DNA of 64,000 nucleotides from Symploca sp. SIO1C2 (GTDB taxonomy: Bacteria; Cyanobacteriota; Cyanobacteriia; Cyanobacteriales; Coleofasciculaceae), in assembly GCA_010672925.1 (NCBI GenBank), contig JAAHFP010000010.1:19913-83912 (forward strand). The letters run 5' to 3'. Shown here piece by piece: positions 18,751 through 27,393 of this stretch. Each line of letters opens with the position of its first letter. Within the stretch, counting starts at the first letter, position 1. The notes under the pieces were generated by a model. The model ran no database searches. It was not told the DNA's origin and saw only the letters and a program-made list of their open reading frames with translations. The translations under genes were made by a program, and so were the position numbers.

Positions 18751-20169
18751 ATGAAAATGCTAATTTTAGCACTGGTGTTAAAATTACGAGATTTTGTCCA
18801 AGACCCGATGTTCTTATCATCGCTACCATTGCGCCATCGGCAATTTCTGCAAAAAATCGCCACCGCAGCAATTGTATTGAGTCTAACAGGCTGTTCCTTC
18901 GGTTCTTTTACTGGAGAAGCAAAAACTCCTCAAATTGAGTTACCAGAAATCACTATACCCACAACTATCACCTCTCCTTCTTTACCAGAAGGGATCGACA
19001 ACCAAGAGTTGTTGGAAGAAAGTTGGGCAGTTTACCGAGAGGAATTTATTCAAGAAGACGGGCGAGTCATCGACTATGAAGCCCAAGACCGCTCAATTTC
19101 TGAAGGACAAGCCTATGCTATGCTCAGAGCAGTATTGATGGGGGATGAGAGAACTTTTGTTCTCACCTTAGACTGGGCCGAAAAAAATCTTCAGCGCCTA
19201 GATGCAGATGGTAAACGTATCGATAATCTTTGGGCTTGGAAATGGGGGAAAAAAGAAGATGGTCAGTGGGAGCCCATTGATTTTAACTTCGCCAGTGATG
19301 CGGATATTGATGCTGCTACTGCTTTGATTTGGGCTTACCGCCGTTGGAATAAATCTGAATATCTGGATTTAGCCCTAATCAAGCTCAAGGATATTTGGCA
19401 ATATTCCACGGTAATGGTGGGATCTAACGGTAAAGTGAAAGAGGATGACAGTAAGGGACTATTAAATTGGGGGACTCGCTATCTCTTACCTGGACCAGTG
19501 GAAGCATTTGTACCCTCCTCCTCAACTATACATCTCAACCCCTCCTATTTTGCCCCTTATGCTTTTCGTCTGTTTGCTCAGGTGGACTCCAACCATGACT
19601 GGCTAAGTTTAGTTAAAAGTAGCTACGAGGTATTGCAAAAATCTACCCAAGCTTCCACTGTTGGTTTGCCTAGTGATTGGATTGCTTTGGAGACCAAAAC
19701 CGGTAAATTAAAATCTTTACCTCCGGATAGTCCGATTAAAAGTGTCTATAGTTTTGATGCCTACCGAGTTTGGTGGCGCATAGCTTGGGATGCGGCCTGG
19801 TTCGATGCCCCAGAAGCACAACGATATTTGTCTACTGCGACTAAACATCTCCAGCAACAGTGGGACACTTCCTCTTTTATTCCAGCTAGGATTAATCTAC
19901 AGGGTCAAGCAACAGTAGAATATGATGCAACTTCCCAATATGCCATGCTGTATCCTGCCCTGCGCTTAATCAAGCCGGATATTGCAGAACAGATGTTGCA
20001 GCAGAAAATATTACCTCAATATAACCAGGGAGTTTGGGATGATAAATCCGCTTACTACACTCAAAACTTAGCTTGGTTAGGAATTATGCCCTTTAGTGTG
20101 GTTACTCCCGAGTTATTAGAGCCTAAAATAGACGCGGAGACGCGGGGAAACGGAGACACGGAGACGTAG
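18751..20169 (+). CDS. GH8 family glycosidase, lipoprotein
   Basis: This 472-residue protein resembles glycosyl hydrolase family 8 (endoglucanase/BcsZ-like). The catalytic region shows SEGQAYAMLRAVLMGDERTF with the general-acid Glu, LWAWKWG, and FASDADIDAATALIWAYRRW with the Asp cluster. A signal ending in the lipobox LTGC places it at a membrane facing the periplasm. The ATG at 18808 would give a standard 29-residue signal and may be the real start. Likely role: trimming of beta-glucan, such as cellulose-type exopolysaccharide. The last ~12 residues (DAETRGNGDTET) and the stop codon are encoded by a tandem repeat array, so the C-terminus was replaced or extended by a repeat. Confidence 0.85.
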   Translation: MKMLILALVLKLRDFVQDPMFLSSLPLRHRQFLQKIATAAIVLSLTGCSFGSFTGEAKTPQIELPEITIPTTITSPSLPEGIDNQELLEESWAVYREEFIQEDGRVIDYEAQDRSISEGQAYAMLRAVLMGDERTFVLTLDWAEKNLQRLDADGKRIDNLWAWKWGKKEDGQWEPIDFNFASDADIDAATALIWAYRRWNKSEYLDLALIKLKDIWQYSTVMVGSNGKVKEDDSKGLLNWGTRYLLPGPVEAFVPSSSTIHLNPSYFAPYAFRLFAQVDSNHDWLSLVKSSYEVLQKSTQASTVGLPSDWIALETKTGKLKSLPPDSPIKSVYSFDAYRVWWRIAWDAAWFDAPEAQRYLSTATKHLQQQWDTSSFIPARINLQGQATVEYDATSQYAMLYPALRLIKPDIAEQMLQQKILPQYNQGVWDDKSAYYTQNLAWLGIMPFSVVTPELLEPKIDAETRGNGDTET

Positions 20170-20178
20170 GGACGCGGA
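20136..20178. repeat. GACGCGGAGA-type array overlapping the GH8 stop
   Basis: Degenerate 8-10 bp units GACGCGG(A)GA and variants run from the GH8 coding end into the MITE A copy. Confidence 0.8.
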
Positions 20179-20306
20179 GGTGAGCGAAAAAAAGGGTGGG
20201 GAGCGGAGGAGCAGAGGAGCAGAGGTGCGGAGGTGCGGAGGAAGAAGAGAGAACTGATAATTTTTGGATACTTAGCCAGGAAATCCCACTCAAAATTTCG
20301 TTCACC
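20179..20306. repeat. MITE A, copy 1
   Basis: Terminal inverted repeats GGTGAGCGAAA and TTTCGTTCACC. A variable GGAGGAGCAGA-type tandem core is followed by a conserved block (GAGAACTGATAATTTTTGGA, TACTTAGCCAGGAAATCCCA). Copies 2 and 3 are at 40757-40898 and 43201-43348. Confidence 0.93.
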
Positions 20307-20373
20307 CGGGACGCGGAGACAAAGAAATATCCTACTCCTGTGGAGAAAGCTGTGCGAACATTGTGAGGTGAGA

Positions 20374-20401
20374 GTAGAGACGTGCCATGGCGCGTCTCTA
20401 C
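20374..20401. repeat. 28-bp near-perfect palindrome
   Basis: GTAGAGACGTGCCA / TGGCGCGTCTCTAC with one mismatch. It is the same family as the perfect palindrome at 25541-25568. It could act as a terminator between the convergent GH8 and AhpD-like genes. Confidence 0.85.
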
Positions 20402-20529
20402 AATAGGGCTTGCTGTATAAGTGTGGAAGCAATGCCAGACAAGACTTTCAATCATTTTTGGTTTCGCCAAGTGCAAGGAAATGGTATCTTTGAGCTCAAA
20501 AACCTTGTATCAAGAGTGAAAAATTCCCC

Positions 20530-20584
20530 AACACCTAATACCATTTAACCTTACCTACCACCTGCCACCTACCACCTACCACCT
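20530..20584. repeat. ACCTACC heptad array
   Basis: Units ACCTACC and ACCTGCC in the convergent gap. Confidence 0.85.
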
Positions 20585-20645
20585 ATTCTTTCCCGGAAAG
20601 TTACGACTTATTCAGCAAACCCTACAATAGTTTCAAACAGGTCTA

Positions 20646-21209
20646 CTACAACTGAGCCATGTCCTTACTCCACGCCATTGGAGCAAAAGCATCATCAAGC
20701 TTAGGTCTGACGATAGGAGTGGTGTAGTTGGAGAGCACCTTGAGACTCGTTCCAACAATCACCTCCAGAATCGTTTGTTTGGTATAACCCGCTGCAAAGA
20801 ATGCCTCGATTTGCTCCTCTGTTGGTCTTCCATGTGTTTCATGAATAATAACCGCGAATGTGCGTAAGGCTTCAAGCTTGGGATCATTGATTGGTGAGCC
20901 ACTGCGCAACGCTTCAATCACACCATCATCTACCCCAGACTTTTTGGATACTGCTGTATGGGCAGCCATACAGTAGGTACAGCCATTCAAACGATTATTT
21001 GTCATCAGAATTATCTGGCGCTCGGTTTCACTAAGCTCAGATTTATCAAACAATCCCATCAGCGTCAGATAACTTTCAACCATTACTGGAGACTCAGCCA
21101 TGGTTGCCATAAGATTAGGGATAAAGCCGAATTTTTTCTTCGCAGCTTTCAGGATGGGTTTAGAAGCTTCCGGTGCGCTTTCAATTGTGTGTGTTGTAAA
21201 AGTTGTCAT
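20646..21209 (-). CDS. AhpD/carboxymuconolactone decarboxylase-family protein
   Basis: This 187-residue protein is read from the ATG at 21209, which has a good AAGGAG 7 nt upstream; a longer frame starts at 21230. It is an AhpD-fold protein with the redox pair and proton-relay His in CTYCMAAH, preceded by LTETERQ-type helix (ELSETERQIILMTNNRLNG). Family members reduce peroxides or repair thiols as trimers. It is the third of three minus-strand thiol-redox genes and lies downstream of a MITE B copy. Confidence 0.9.
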   Translation of the reverse strand: MTTFTTHTIESAPEASKPILKAAKKKFGFIPNLMATMAESPVMVESYLTLMGLFDKSELSETERQIILMTNNRLNGCTYCMAAHTAVSKKSGVDDGVIEALRSGSPINDPKLEALRTFAVIIHETHGRPTEEQIEAFFAAGYTKQTILEVIVGTSLKVLSNYTTPIVRPKLDDAFAPMAWSKDMAQL

Positions 21210-21280
21210 AGGTTTTCTCCTTGGTAACAAGAATTGTGCTATCTAAGATTTTCATTGATTCATTTCTTTTTGTTGACTGT

Positions 21281-21448
21281 TATAGCAAAAGGCAGAAGGC
21301 AGAAGGCAGAGGGCAGAAGGCAGAGGGCAGAAGGCAGAAGGCAGAAGGCAGAAGGCAGAAGGCAGAGGGCAGAAGGCAGAAGGGAAAAGATTGACAGGTA
21401 AAGGTTTCTGCATTTGTTGTTGTCCTAACTGCCTTGGCGGTTGCTATA
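21281..21448. repeat. MITE B with expanded GGCAGAA heptads
   Basis: Ends TATAGCAA and TTGCTATA. The interior holds about 13 GGCAGAA/GGCAGAG heptads, then GATTGACAGGTAAAGGTTTC and TTGTCCTAACTGCCTTGGCG. It separates two redox genes. Confidence 0.92.
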
Positions 21449-21470
21449 GTGAATCATCCAGACATTGGAA

Positions 21471-22118
21471 CTACTTGTTGTTGCGAACAACGCTAAGCAC
21501 TTCCTCGGGATTAGCTCGAGTCGTATAATCCACGTCAACATGGGCGAACACGATTTTGCCATCGGTGTTGACCACCAACGTGGCCGGAATGGGAAGGTTA
21601 AAATTGCCTGCACCGTTGAATTTTTGCAGGTCACCACCCAAATTTGCGTAGATTTCGCGAAGTTCTTCAGGAAGTGTAAAGGCGAGTCCGATTTCCTTGG
21701 CGTAATCGGCACCGACATCGGATAACACCTCGAATTCAAGTTCGTTTTTTTCGATGGTTGACAACGAAGAATCCGGCAACTCAGGGGTGATTGCAACCAG
21801 TTGGGCTCCAGCTGCCTTGAGCTGAGGTAAAATCTGCTGATACCCACGCAGCTCCAGATTGCAATATGGACACCAGCCACCACGGTAGAAGACCATCACT
21901 ACCGGACCTGACTTGCAAAGTTCTGCCAGACTCCTCTGCTGTCCTAACTGGTTAGACAAGACAAAATTGTTGAGCTCATCACCAACCTGCGGAGCATGGT
22001 TAGCCATCCCCGACTCGTCCAGAGCCTGTATAGATTCGTCGAATTTTTGTAACACGTCTTCAGGAATCTTAGACTTGATGTTCGTTTTGAGCTTTGATAG
22101 TTGTTGTTGAAGTGACAT
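21471..22118 (-). CDS. Peroxiredoxin-like (AhpC/TSA) protein
   Basis: This protein has 215 residues from the ATG at 22118, which has an AGGAA 7-8 nt upstream; an in-frame ATG at 22148 would add 10 residues. The thioredoxin-fold active site is FYRGGWCPYCNLEL, a CxxC variant of the peroxiredoxin-like branch. The N-terminal helix resembles other 'peroxiredoxin-like' proteins of 210-220 residues. Likely function: thiol-dependent peroxide reduction. It is 68 nt downstream of the next redoxin gene, so the two probably form an operon. Confidence 0.9.
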   Translation of the reverse strand: MSLQQQLSKLKTNIKSKIPEDVLQKFDESIQALDESGMANHAPQVGDELNNFVLSNQLGQQRSLAELCKSGPVVMVFYRGGWCPYCNLELRGYQQILPQLKAAGAQLVAITPELPDSSLSTIEKNELEFEVLSDVGADYAKEIGLAFTLPEELREIYANLGGDLQKFNGAGNFNLPIPATLVVNTDGKIVFAHVDVDYTTRANPEEVLSVVRNNK

Positions 22119-22185
22119 AATTGTATTCCTGTTTTGTGGTTTTGTCATAGCATGAAGACCCTGCTTATTCTTGCCTCCTATTTAT

Positions 22186-22722
22186 TCAAAGAGGCAATGT
22201 AGGCTTGAACCTTTTTGTATTCTTAGGATGGTTTCGCTCAAGGTAATTCATATCAGTTTTATTAAATGAATTACCGCTTTCTTGGCCTTTAAGGATTTCC
22301 TCAAGGGAAGAAACAATATCTCTCACTAATGGTCTATCACTAGCCCCACCCAGATTCATTTCACTAGGAATTATTGCCCACTTATAAAGTATCTTTCCTT
22401 CAGAGTCTTCAATAACAACTCCGGGTTGAAGCATTCCGTTTGGATAAATACCGTCTACATCGTTGAGGGGAGTTTCAGCTTTAGGTGTAATAAAAATACC
22501 GTATTTTTTAGCTTCAATATTTTCTTCATCAATTTGAATGTCAAAGTTGAGTCCAAGCTCTTTTTGGGACTGGTTTCCTGCTTGAGAAGTAATTCCAACA
22601 ACTTTTCCATTAAGCTCTTGAATTTTATGAAGAGCTTGCTCGTTAAAGTCTTTTAAGTAACCCGAACACCAGGGACACCAATCGCCTCTAAAAAACACCT
22701 TTACAGTAAAATCGCTACTCAT
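22186..22722 (-). CDS. Redoxin-domain protein with CxxC
   Basis: This 178-residue thioredoxin-fold protein begins almost directly with the active site (VKVFFRGDWCPWCSGYLKDF). It is a short AhpC/TSA-type redoxin without the usual N-terminal strand and helix. A C-terminal basic tail (about 155-178, LERNHPKNTKRFKP) is unusual. It is the first gene of the minus-strand redox group and divergent from the LysR regulator, which suggests control by that regulator. The Shine-Dalgarno GGAGG lies upstream of the ATG. Confidence 0.85.
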   Translation of the reverse strand: MSSDFTVKVFFRGDWCPWCSGYLKDFNEQALHKIQELNGKVVGITSQAGNQSQKELGLNFDIQIDEENIEAKKYGIFITPKAETPLNDVDGIYPNGMLQPGVVIEDSEGKILYKWAIIPSEMNLGGASDRPLVRDIVSSLEEILKGQESGNSFNKTDMNYLERNHPKNTKRFKPTLPL

Positions 22723-22904
22723 CTTAATTCCTCCAATTCTGTTTATATAGCCCTACGCGCTATGGTTAGGACATTAATAAAGCCTGAAACCTAGTCATGG
22801 CCTATTTTTGAATTTTGCATTTTGAATTTTGAATTGCGCGTAGCGCTATACGCTGTTTAATTTGCTAGTTTTTCGAGTGGGAGTCGCTTATGAATTAAGT
22901 ATTG

Positions 22905-22967
22905 CTCATTTGTTTTTTGATTGGTAGAGGTAATATATGTCTAATAGTTATTTGAAAAACAAATGAG
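22905..22967 (+). promoter_or_regulatory. 13-bp inverted repeat overlapping lysR start
   Basis: CTCATTTGTTTTT (22905-22917) is perfectly repeated in inverted form as AAAAACAAATGAG (22955-22967). The second arm contains the ATG at 22963. It could be a LysR-type operator for autoregulation and divergent control, or an mRNA hairpin hiding the start codon. Confidence 0.7.
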
Positions 22968-23859
22968 TGATCGGATCTCAACCTTACGCTTGTTTTGCCG
23001 TGTCGCCACAACCGGTAGCTTTACGGCTGCGGGCAAGGAAATTGATTTGTCCCAGCCCTCTGTTTCCAGAATCATCTCCAAGCTAGAAAAGGATCTAGGG
23101 GTGGCACTATTTGTCAGAAGTACCCATGCGGTGAAATTAACTGAGGCCGGGGCGGACTATCTGGCGAGAATAGACCCGATTCTGGCTGCTTTGGAAGAGG
23201 CTAACCATCTGGTTCGTAGTGATGGAAAGTTACAGGGGCGCTTGAGAGTGGGGGTTGCCATAAGCTTCGCGGTACGCGAAATCATTCCCCGCCTTCCCAA
23301 TTTCCTGGCTCAACATCCGGATTTGAATGTTGATCTCGTTTTGACTGATTCTTTCCAAGATTTGATCGATCAGGCCATTGATGTTGCCATTCGTTTTGGT
23401 CCACTCCGTGATTCAACCATGGTTGCGCGGCGGCTAGGGTTAACACAACGGTTGATAGCAGCTTCCCCCGCATATTTGGCAAAGGCCGGAACACCAAAAA
23501 CTCCAGCAGACCTTGCAGGGCATCAGGTGATTATTGGGCCATCAAGTATGGGGGCGACTGGCTGGACTTTTCAAAAAGACGGCAAAACTTTGTCTGTCAG
23601 AGTTGATGGTCAGCTCATGGTGACCGTCAATGAGGCGTCAACGGCTGCTGCTTTGGCTGGAATGGGGATTATTTCCACTTCATTTTGGGGGTGTAGAGCA
23701 GAACTCGAAAATGGTGAACTCGTTCAAGTTCTTGCAGATTGGGAAATTGGGACTGTCGAAGTTAACGCATTACTCGCTGGAGGAAAAAGTGCAAAGCCTT
23801 CTGCTCGTGCCTTTGCAGATTATCTCGTAGCATCATTCCGCAATAGCGCTTCAATCTAG
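22963..23859 (+). CDS. LysR family transcriptional regulator
   Basis: This 298-residue LTTR has an N-terminal winged HTH (LRLFCRVATTGSFTAAGKEI, SQPSVSRIISKLEKDLGVALFVR) and a substrate-binding domain with RLRVGVAISFAVREIIP and VAIRFGPLRDSTMVARRLG. The latter pattern is typical of the CrgA/DsdC-like group that acts next to redox genes. It is divergent from the redoxin gene (240-bp gap). No Shine-Dalgarno is evident; the start codon lies inside an inverted repeat. Confidence 0.95.
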   Translation: MSDRISTLRLFCRVATTGSFTAAGKEIDLSQPSVSRIISKLEKDLGVALFVRSTHAVKLTEAGADYLARIDPILAALEEANHLVRSDGKLQGRLRVGVAISFAVREIIPRLPNFLAQHPDLNVDLVLTDSFQDLIDQAIDVAIRFGPLRDSTMVARRLGLTQRLIAASPAYLAKAGTPKTPADLAGHQVIIGPSSMGATGWTFQKDGKTLSVRVDGQLMVTVNEASTAAALAGMGIISTSFWGCRAELENGELVQVLADWEIGTVEVNALLAGGKSAKPSARAFADYLVASFRNSASI

Positions 23860-24127
23860 ATGGGATTGAATAGTTATTGAGACAAATGGCACTTAGTTAC
23901 ATTAAAGTGTAAGTATTCAAGAGGAGATGATATCACTTCCAAAATCAGAATTTTATACAAAATCTTAAGAATTAAGGTTTGTAATAAATCGTATAAGACC
24001 AGGAAAATGATAGTAGCTAAGGCATGGTGATAACACCCCCTAAACCTGCCGTTAATTAGGGTTGTCAAATTAGCTGTAGTTTTGGTAGAGGATTGGGTAG
24101 TAATTCTACCTTTTTTGATAAATAATT

Positions 24128-24898
24128 ATGAACCAACCTCTTTATACTTTGGGTGTACCGCCCAATGCATGGGAAGTTAATAATGCGATCGCAGATATTA
24201 CTCGCCCTTCCCTTACTCCTCAACCGATAACCCTAGTAACAGAAACTAAAACCCTACGCTTGGATTTAGCGAAAGCGGCAATTGTGGTAGTCGATATGCA
24301 AAATGACTTCTGTCATCCCAAAGGCTGGCTAGCGCATATCGGTGTAGATGTGACTCCGGCTCAAACTCCCATTGAACCTCTGCAAGCTTTGCTCCCGGCT
24401 TTACGGGAGGTGGATGTGCCGGTCATTTGGCTGAATTGGGGTAATCGTCCTGACTTATTAAATATTAGTGCAGGATTGCGACATGTTTACAACCCAACTG
24501 GTGAGGGGATAGGGTTGGGAGACCCTCTACCCCATAAGGGAGCGCCAGTGCTAACTGTTGACAGTTGGGCAGCAGCAGTGGTGGATGAATTAGAACAAAA
24601 ACCGGAAGATATCCGGGTGGATAAGTACCGGATGAGTGGTTTTTGGGATACTCCCCTAGACAGTATTTTGCGCAATTTGGGTAAGACGACTCTCTTCTTC
24701 GCTGGGGTCAATATTGATCAATGTGTTATGGCTACCTTACAAGATGCCAATTTCCTGGGCTATGACTGTATTCTCGTCAAAGGATGTGCTGCAACAACTT
24801 CCCCAGAATATTGCTACCAAGCCACAATTTACAACGTTAACCAATGCTTTGGTTTCACCACAGACTACCAAGCAATTATTGAAGCAATCAGAAGTTAG
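24128..24898 (+). CDS. Isochorismatase-family cysteine hydrolase
   Basis: This 256-residue protein has the Asp-Lys-Cys triad of the isochorismatase-like amidohydrolases: VVVDMQNDF (Asp), VDKYRMSGF (Lys) and NIDQCVMAT (Cys). The length and N-terminal extension fit ureidoacrylate or peroxyureidoacrylate amidohydrolase (RutB)-like or biuret-type enzymes. It is followed by a cupin gene on the same strand, 119 nt downstream. Substrate is not decided by sequence. Confidence 0.9.
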   Translation: MNQPLYTLGVPPNAWEVNNAIADITRPSLTPQPITLVTETKTLRLDLAKAAIVVVDMQNDFCHPKGWLAHIGVDVTPAQTPIEPLQALLPALREVDVPVIWLNWGNRPDLLNISAGLRHVYNPTGEGIGLGDPLPHKGAPVLTVDSWAAAVVDELEQKPEDIRVDKYRMSGFWDTPLDSILRNLGKTTLFFAGVNIDQCVMATLQDANFLGYDCILVKGCAATTSPEYCYQATIYNVNQCFGFTTDYQAIIEAIRS

Positions 24899-24939
24899 AA
24901 AAGACGCGGGGACGCGGGGAAGCGGAGATGGGGAGAAAT

Positions 24940-24966
24940 GAAATCCCACGACAATTTCGTTCACCC
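24940..24966. repeat. MITE A, 3' end fragment
   Basis: AAATCCCACGACAATTTCGT then TCACCC matches the right end of MITE A; the left end is absent. It lies between the isochorismatase-like and cupin genes. Confidence 0.75.
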
Positions 24967-24974
24967 AGGGAAGC

Positions 24975-25016
24975 CAAACAACCAACAACAAACAACCAAC
25001 AACAAATAACAATTCC
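24975..25016. repeat. CAACAAA heptad array at cupin start
   Basis: Units AACAACA/AACCAAC end 2-8 nt before the cupin ATG. Confidence 0.85.
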
Positions 25017-25017
25017 C

Positions 25018-25518
25018 ATGAATACTCAATGCATGATTCCGATTGTTCAAACATCTAGAGACTATCAGGCTTATCGGATTAGCCCTCATGATACTAACCG
25101 CTTAGCAATTATTTTCGATCCGACTATTGCTAATGCCTCTTTAACCTTTTGTGTGGAAATTTTTGACCCTGGTGGTAAGACTCCACCCAATCGCCATCAA
25201 TTTGCTGTAGAAATGTTCTTTGTCCTCAAAGGAGAAGGATTAGCCAACTGTGATGGTAAAGTAGTGCCAATTCGTACTGGAGACAGCCTGTTAGTGCCAC
25301 CAACAGGAGTTCACGAAATCAGCAATACCAGTCGCGATCGCTTATATCTGTTATGCTTTATGGTACCTAATGAAAATTTTGCTGAGCTAATTCGCAGCGG
25401 TACACCTGTAGAGTTAGATCAAGATGATTTAAGGGTGTTGACTGGTCAAGATTCTCTAGTAACTTTTTCCAGGGGGATGGTTGAACCAGCAAAAGTTCTA
25501 ATACCAAATCAAGCATAA
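25018..25518 (+). CDS. Cupin-domain protein
   Basis: This protein has 166 residues from the ATG at 25018. A longer frame from 24928 merely reads through the MITE fragment and heptads. The cupin motif 1 region is PPNRHQFAVEMFFVLKGEG and motif 2 PTGVHEISNTSRDRLY, so the metal ligands His, Glu and His are present. Paired with an isochorismatase-like hydrolase, it may act in the same small-molecule breakdown pathway (inference). Confidence 0.85.
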   Translation: MNTQCMIPIVQTSRDYQAYRISPHDTNRLAIIFDPTIANASLTFCVEIFDPGGKTPPNRHQFAVEMFFVLKGEGLANCDGKVVPIRTGDSLLVPPTGVHEISNTSRDRLYLLCFMVPNENFAELIRSGTPVELDQDDLRVLTGQDSLVTFSRGMVEPAKVLIPNQA

Positions 25519-25540
25519 ACAAACCCGTTATTTCAAAGCT

Positions 25541-25568
25541 GTAGAGACGTTGCATGCAACGTCTCTAC
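25541..25568. terminator. 28-bp perfect palindrome between convergent genes
   Basis: GTAGAGACGTTGCA / TGCAACGTCTCTAC is a perfect 14-bp inverted repeat with no loop. It lies between the cupin gene and the convergent Hlip gene, where it can serve as a two-way terminator. Confidence 0.7.
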
Positions 25569-25679
25569 AAGATTCTGGTTTGCCGGAAATCGGGATATCC
25601 GACTATCGTTAAATTTTCTTCAACTCAGTAAGTTGATTGAGCTGAGTGTAGCCCTTTAAAAATCAGTATTGCTCACTGA

Positions 25680-25826
25680 TTACATCAGGCCAACTTGGTG
25701 CAGAATACCTTGACCAGTCATGAGTTCGGTAGCCAAGCCAATAGCAAAGCCCAACATTGCCAAACGACCGTTCCAAGTTTCAGCAAATTTCGTCAAACCA
25801 AACTTTGTATCTTGCTCTTGAGTCAT
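25680..25826 (-). CDS. High-light-inducible protein (Hlip/Scp)
   Basis: This 48-residue protein on the minus strand begins MTQEQDTKFGLTKFAETWNG and ends HQVGLM. The single membrane helix carries the chlorophyll-binding signature AETWNGRLAMLGFAIGLATE (Glu-x-x-Asn-Gly-Arg), as in one-helix LHC-like proteins. Such proteins bind chlorophyll and carotenoid at photosystem II assembly intermediates and protect against excess light. It is short but complete, with 14-nt-scale spacing to an upstream purine-rich region (AGGACATACTCACC). Confidence 0.93.
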   Translation of the reverse strand: MTQEQDTKFGLTKFAETWNGRLAMLGFAIGLATELMTGQGILHQVGLM

Positions 25827-25985
25827 GGTGAGTATGTCCTAGTAACTGCTCTTATGTAACTGATTGTAACGCAGTATTTTAAACAAAGCAACATTTATTT
25901 AAATTTTTCGTGACATTATATGATATATCAAGGTATCCTTCGGAGTGAGGGTGTGGGGTTTGGGGTGTAGGGTATTTTTTCTAGA

Positions 25986-26033
25986 ATGCAAGTTAACTAA
26001 CACCTAACACCTACCACCTACCACCTAACACCA
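25986..26033. repeat. ACCTAAC/ACCTACC heptad array at a start codon
   Basis: The units end 2-4 nt before the ATG at 26034. Confidence 0.9.
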
Positions 26034-27383
26034 ATGAAACCCTTGCATGTCCTGATTTTCATGCTGTTGCTAAACATAACAGCTGCATGTGACTCCACGA
26101 ATACCTCAACTATTTCAGCTTCAGAACAATCTACTGATGCTCCTCAACCACCACCAACTGCTGCGGCTGAGACGAAAAATCTTATAAGTACTGAAACCCT
26201 CAACCCTAAACCGATTAACATCACTCTCGATAGTTTGCCTCAACCATTTGCTACCAATAGCGCCTTCAAAAGACCTCAAGTTGTAGCCATACCCCAAAAC
26301 CCTGTCCTGAAAGTACCTTCTGGTTTCGAGGTTAACGTCTATGCTGATGGTTTAGAGAGTCCCCGGTGGTTGGCGCTGACTCCCAATGGAGAGGTGTTAG
26401 TAACAGAGACAAGAAAAAACCGCATTCGCCTTCTACACGACAGTGATGGCGATGGTGTGGCTGATGTCAACCAAACCTTTGCTACTGGGGAAAATGGGGT
26501 CAATATCCCCTTCGGTATGGCATTTGCTGACAACTTCTTCTTTTTGGGTAATACAGGTGCAGTGCTACGGTTTCCTTATAGTAAGGGTGAAGCAAAGCTT
26601 ATAGGCAAAGGGGAAAAAATTGCCGCTCTTACCCCTGGTGGCTATAATCAGCATTGGACAAGGAATGTGGTTGCTTCCCCAGATGGACAGAAACTCTACG
26701 TCTCTATCGGTTCACGTTCCAATGTAGATGAAGAACCCCTACCCCGTGCTTCTGTCCAGGAAATGAACTTAGATGGTTCCAACCAACAAACCTTTGCCTA
26801 CGGATTGCGTAACCCGGTTGGACTTGACTTTCACCCTACTACTGGTGAACTATACACCACAGTCAATGAACGGGATGGTATGGGAGATGACTTAGTACCA
26901 GACTACTTCACCCGCATTCGCCAAGGAGAATTCTATGGTTGGCCCTACGCTTACTTGACACCAAATCTGCTCGAACCTCGTCAAACAAGCAATGGTCAAA
27001 GCAAACGTCCTGATTTGGTAGCTCAAACTCAGACACCGGATGTTTTATTCCAAGCCCATTCAGCAGCCCTCGGACTACAATTTTACGATGGAGCGACCTT
27101 TCCCTCAAAATATCGCAACGGAGCTTTTGTTGCCTTTCGGGGCTCCTGGAACCGCAACCAGGGTACTGGCTACAAAATTGTGTTTATTCCCTTTGATGAC
27201 AATCAACAACCGAAAGGCTACTACGAAGACTTTCTTACTGGTTTTTTAATCAATCCCTCAGGGCCAAATACCTGGGGACGTCCAGTAGGTTTACTAATAC
27301 TACCAGATGGTAGTCTCTTGTTCACAGAAGAAGCCAATAATCGGATTTATCGTATTCAATATAGTAAGGCAACTGTGAATTAA
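26034..27383 (+). CDS. PQQ-type sorbosone/glucose dehydrogenase-like lipoprotein
   Basis: This 449-residue protein has a lipoprotein signal (lipobox ITAAC at about residue 19). A beta-propeller of the soluble PQQ-dependent aldose/sorbosone dehydrogenase family follows: ESPRWLALTPNGEVLVTET, SDGDGVADVNQTFA, GGYNQHWTRNVVASPDGQKL, YGLRNPVGLDFHP, FRGSWNRN. Members oxidise sugars in the periplasm with PQQ. A Ser/Thr/Pro-rich linker separates the anchor from the propeller. A heptad array ends at the start codon. Confidence 0.93.
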   Translation: MKPLHVLIFMLLLNITAACDSTNTSTISASEQSTDAPQPPPTAAAETKNLISTETLNPKPINITLDSLPQPFATNSAFKRPQVVAIPQNPVLKVPSGFEVNVYADGLESPRWLALTPNGEVLVTETRKNRIRLLHDSDGDGVADVNQTFATGENGVNIPFGMAFADNFFFLGNTGAVLRFPYSKGEAKLIGKGEKIAALTPGGYNQHWTRNVVASPDGQKLYVSIGSRSNVDEEPLPRASVQEMNLDGSNQQTFAYGLRNPVGLDFHPTTGELYTTVNERDGMGDDLVPDYFTRIRQGEFYGWPYAYLTPNLLEPRQTSNGQSKRPDLVAQTQTPDVLFQAHSAALGLQFYDGATFPSKYRNGAFVAFRGSWNRNQGTGYKIVFIPFDDNQQPKGYYEDFLTGFLINPSGPNTWGRPVGLLILPDGSLLFTEEANNRIYRIQYSKATVN

Positions 27384-27393
27384 ATTGCACATG

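Noticed and set aside
20061..20476. Minus-strand ORFs of about 120 codons
   Set aside because: They read through MITE A and the GACGCGG array, with repetitive Ser/Pro/His composition.
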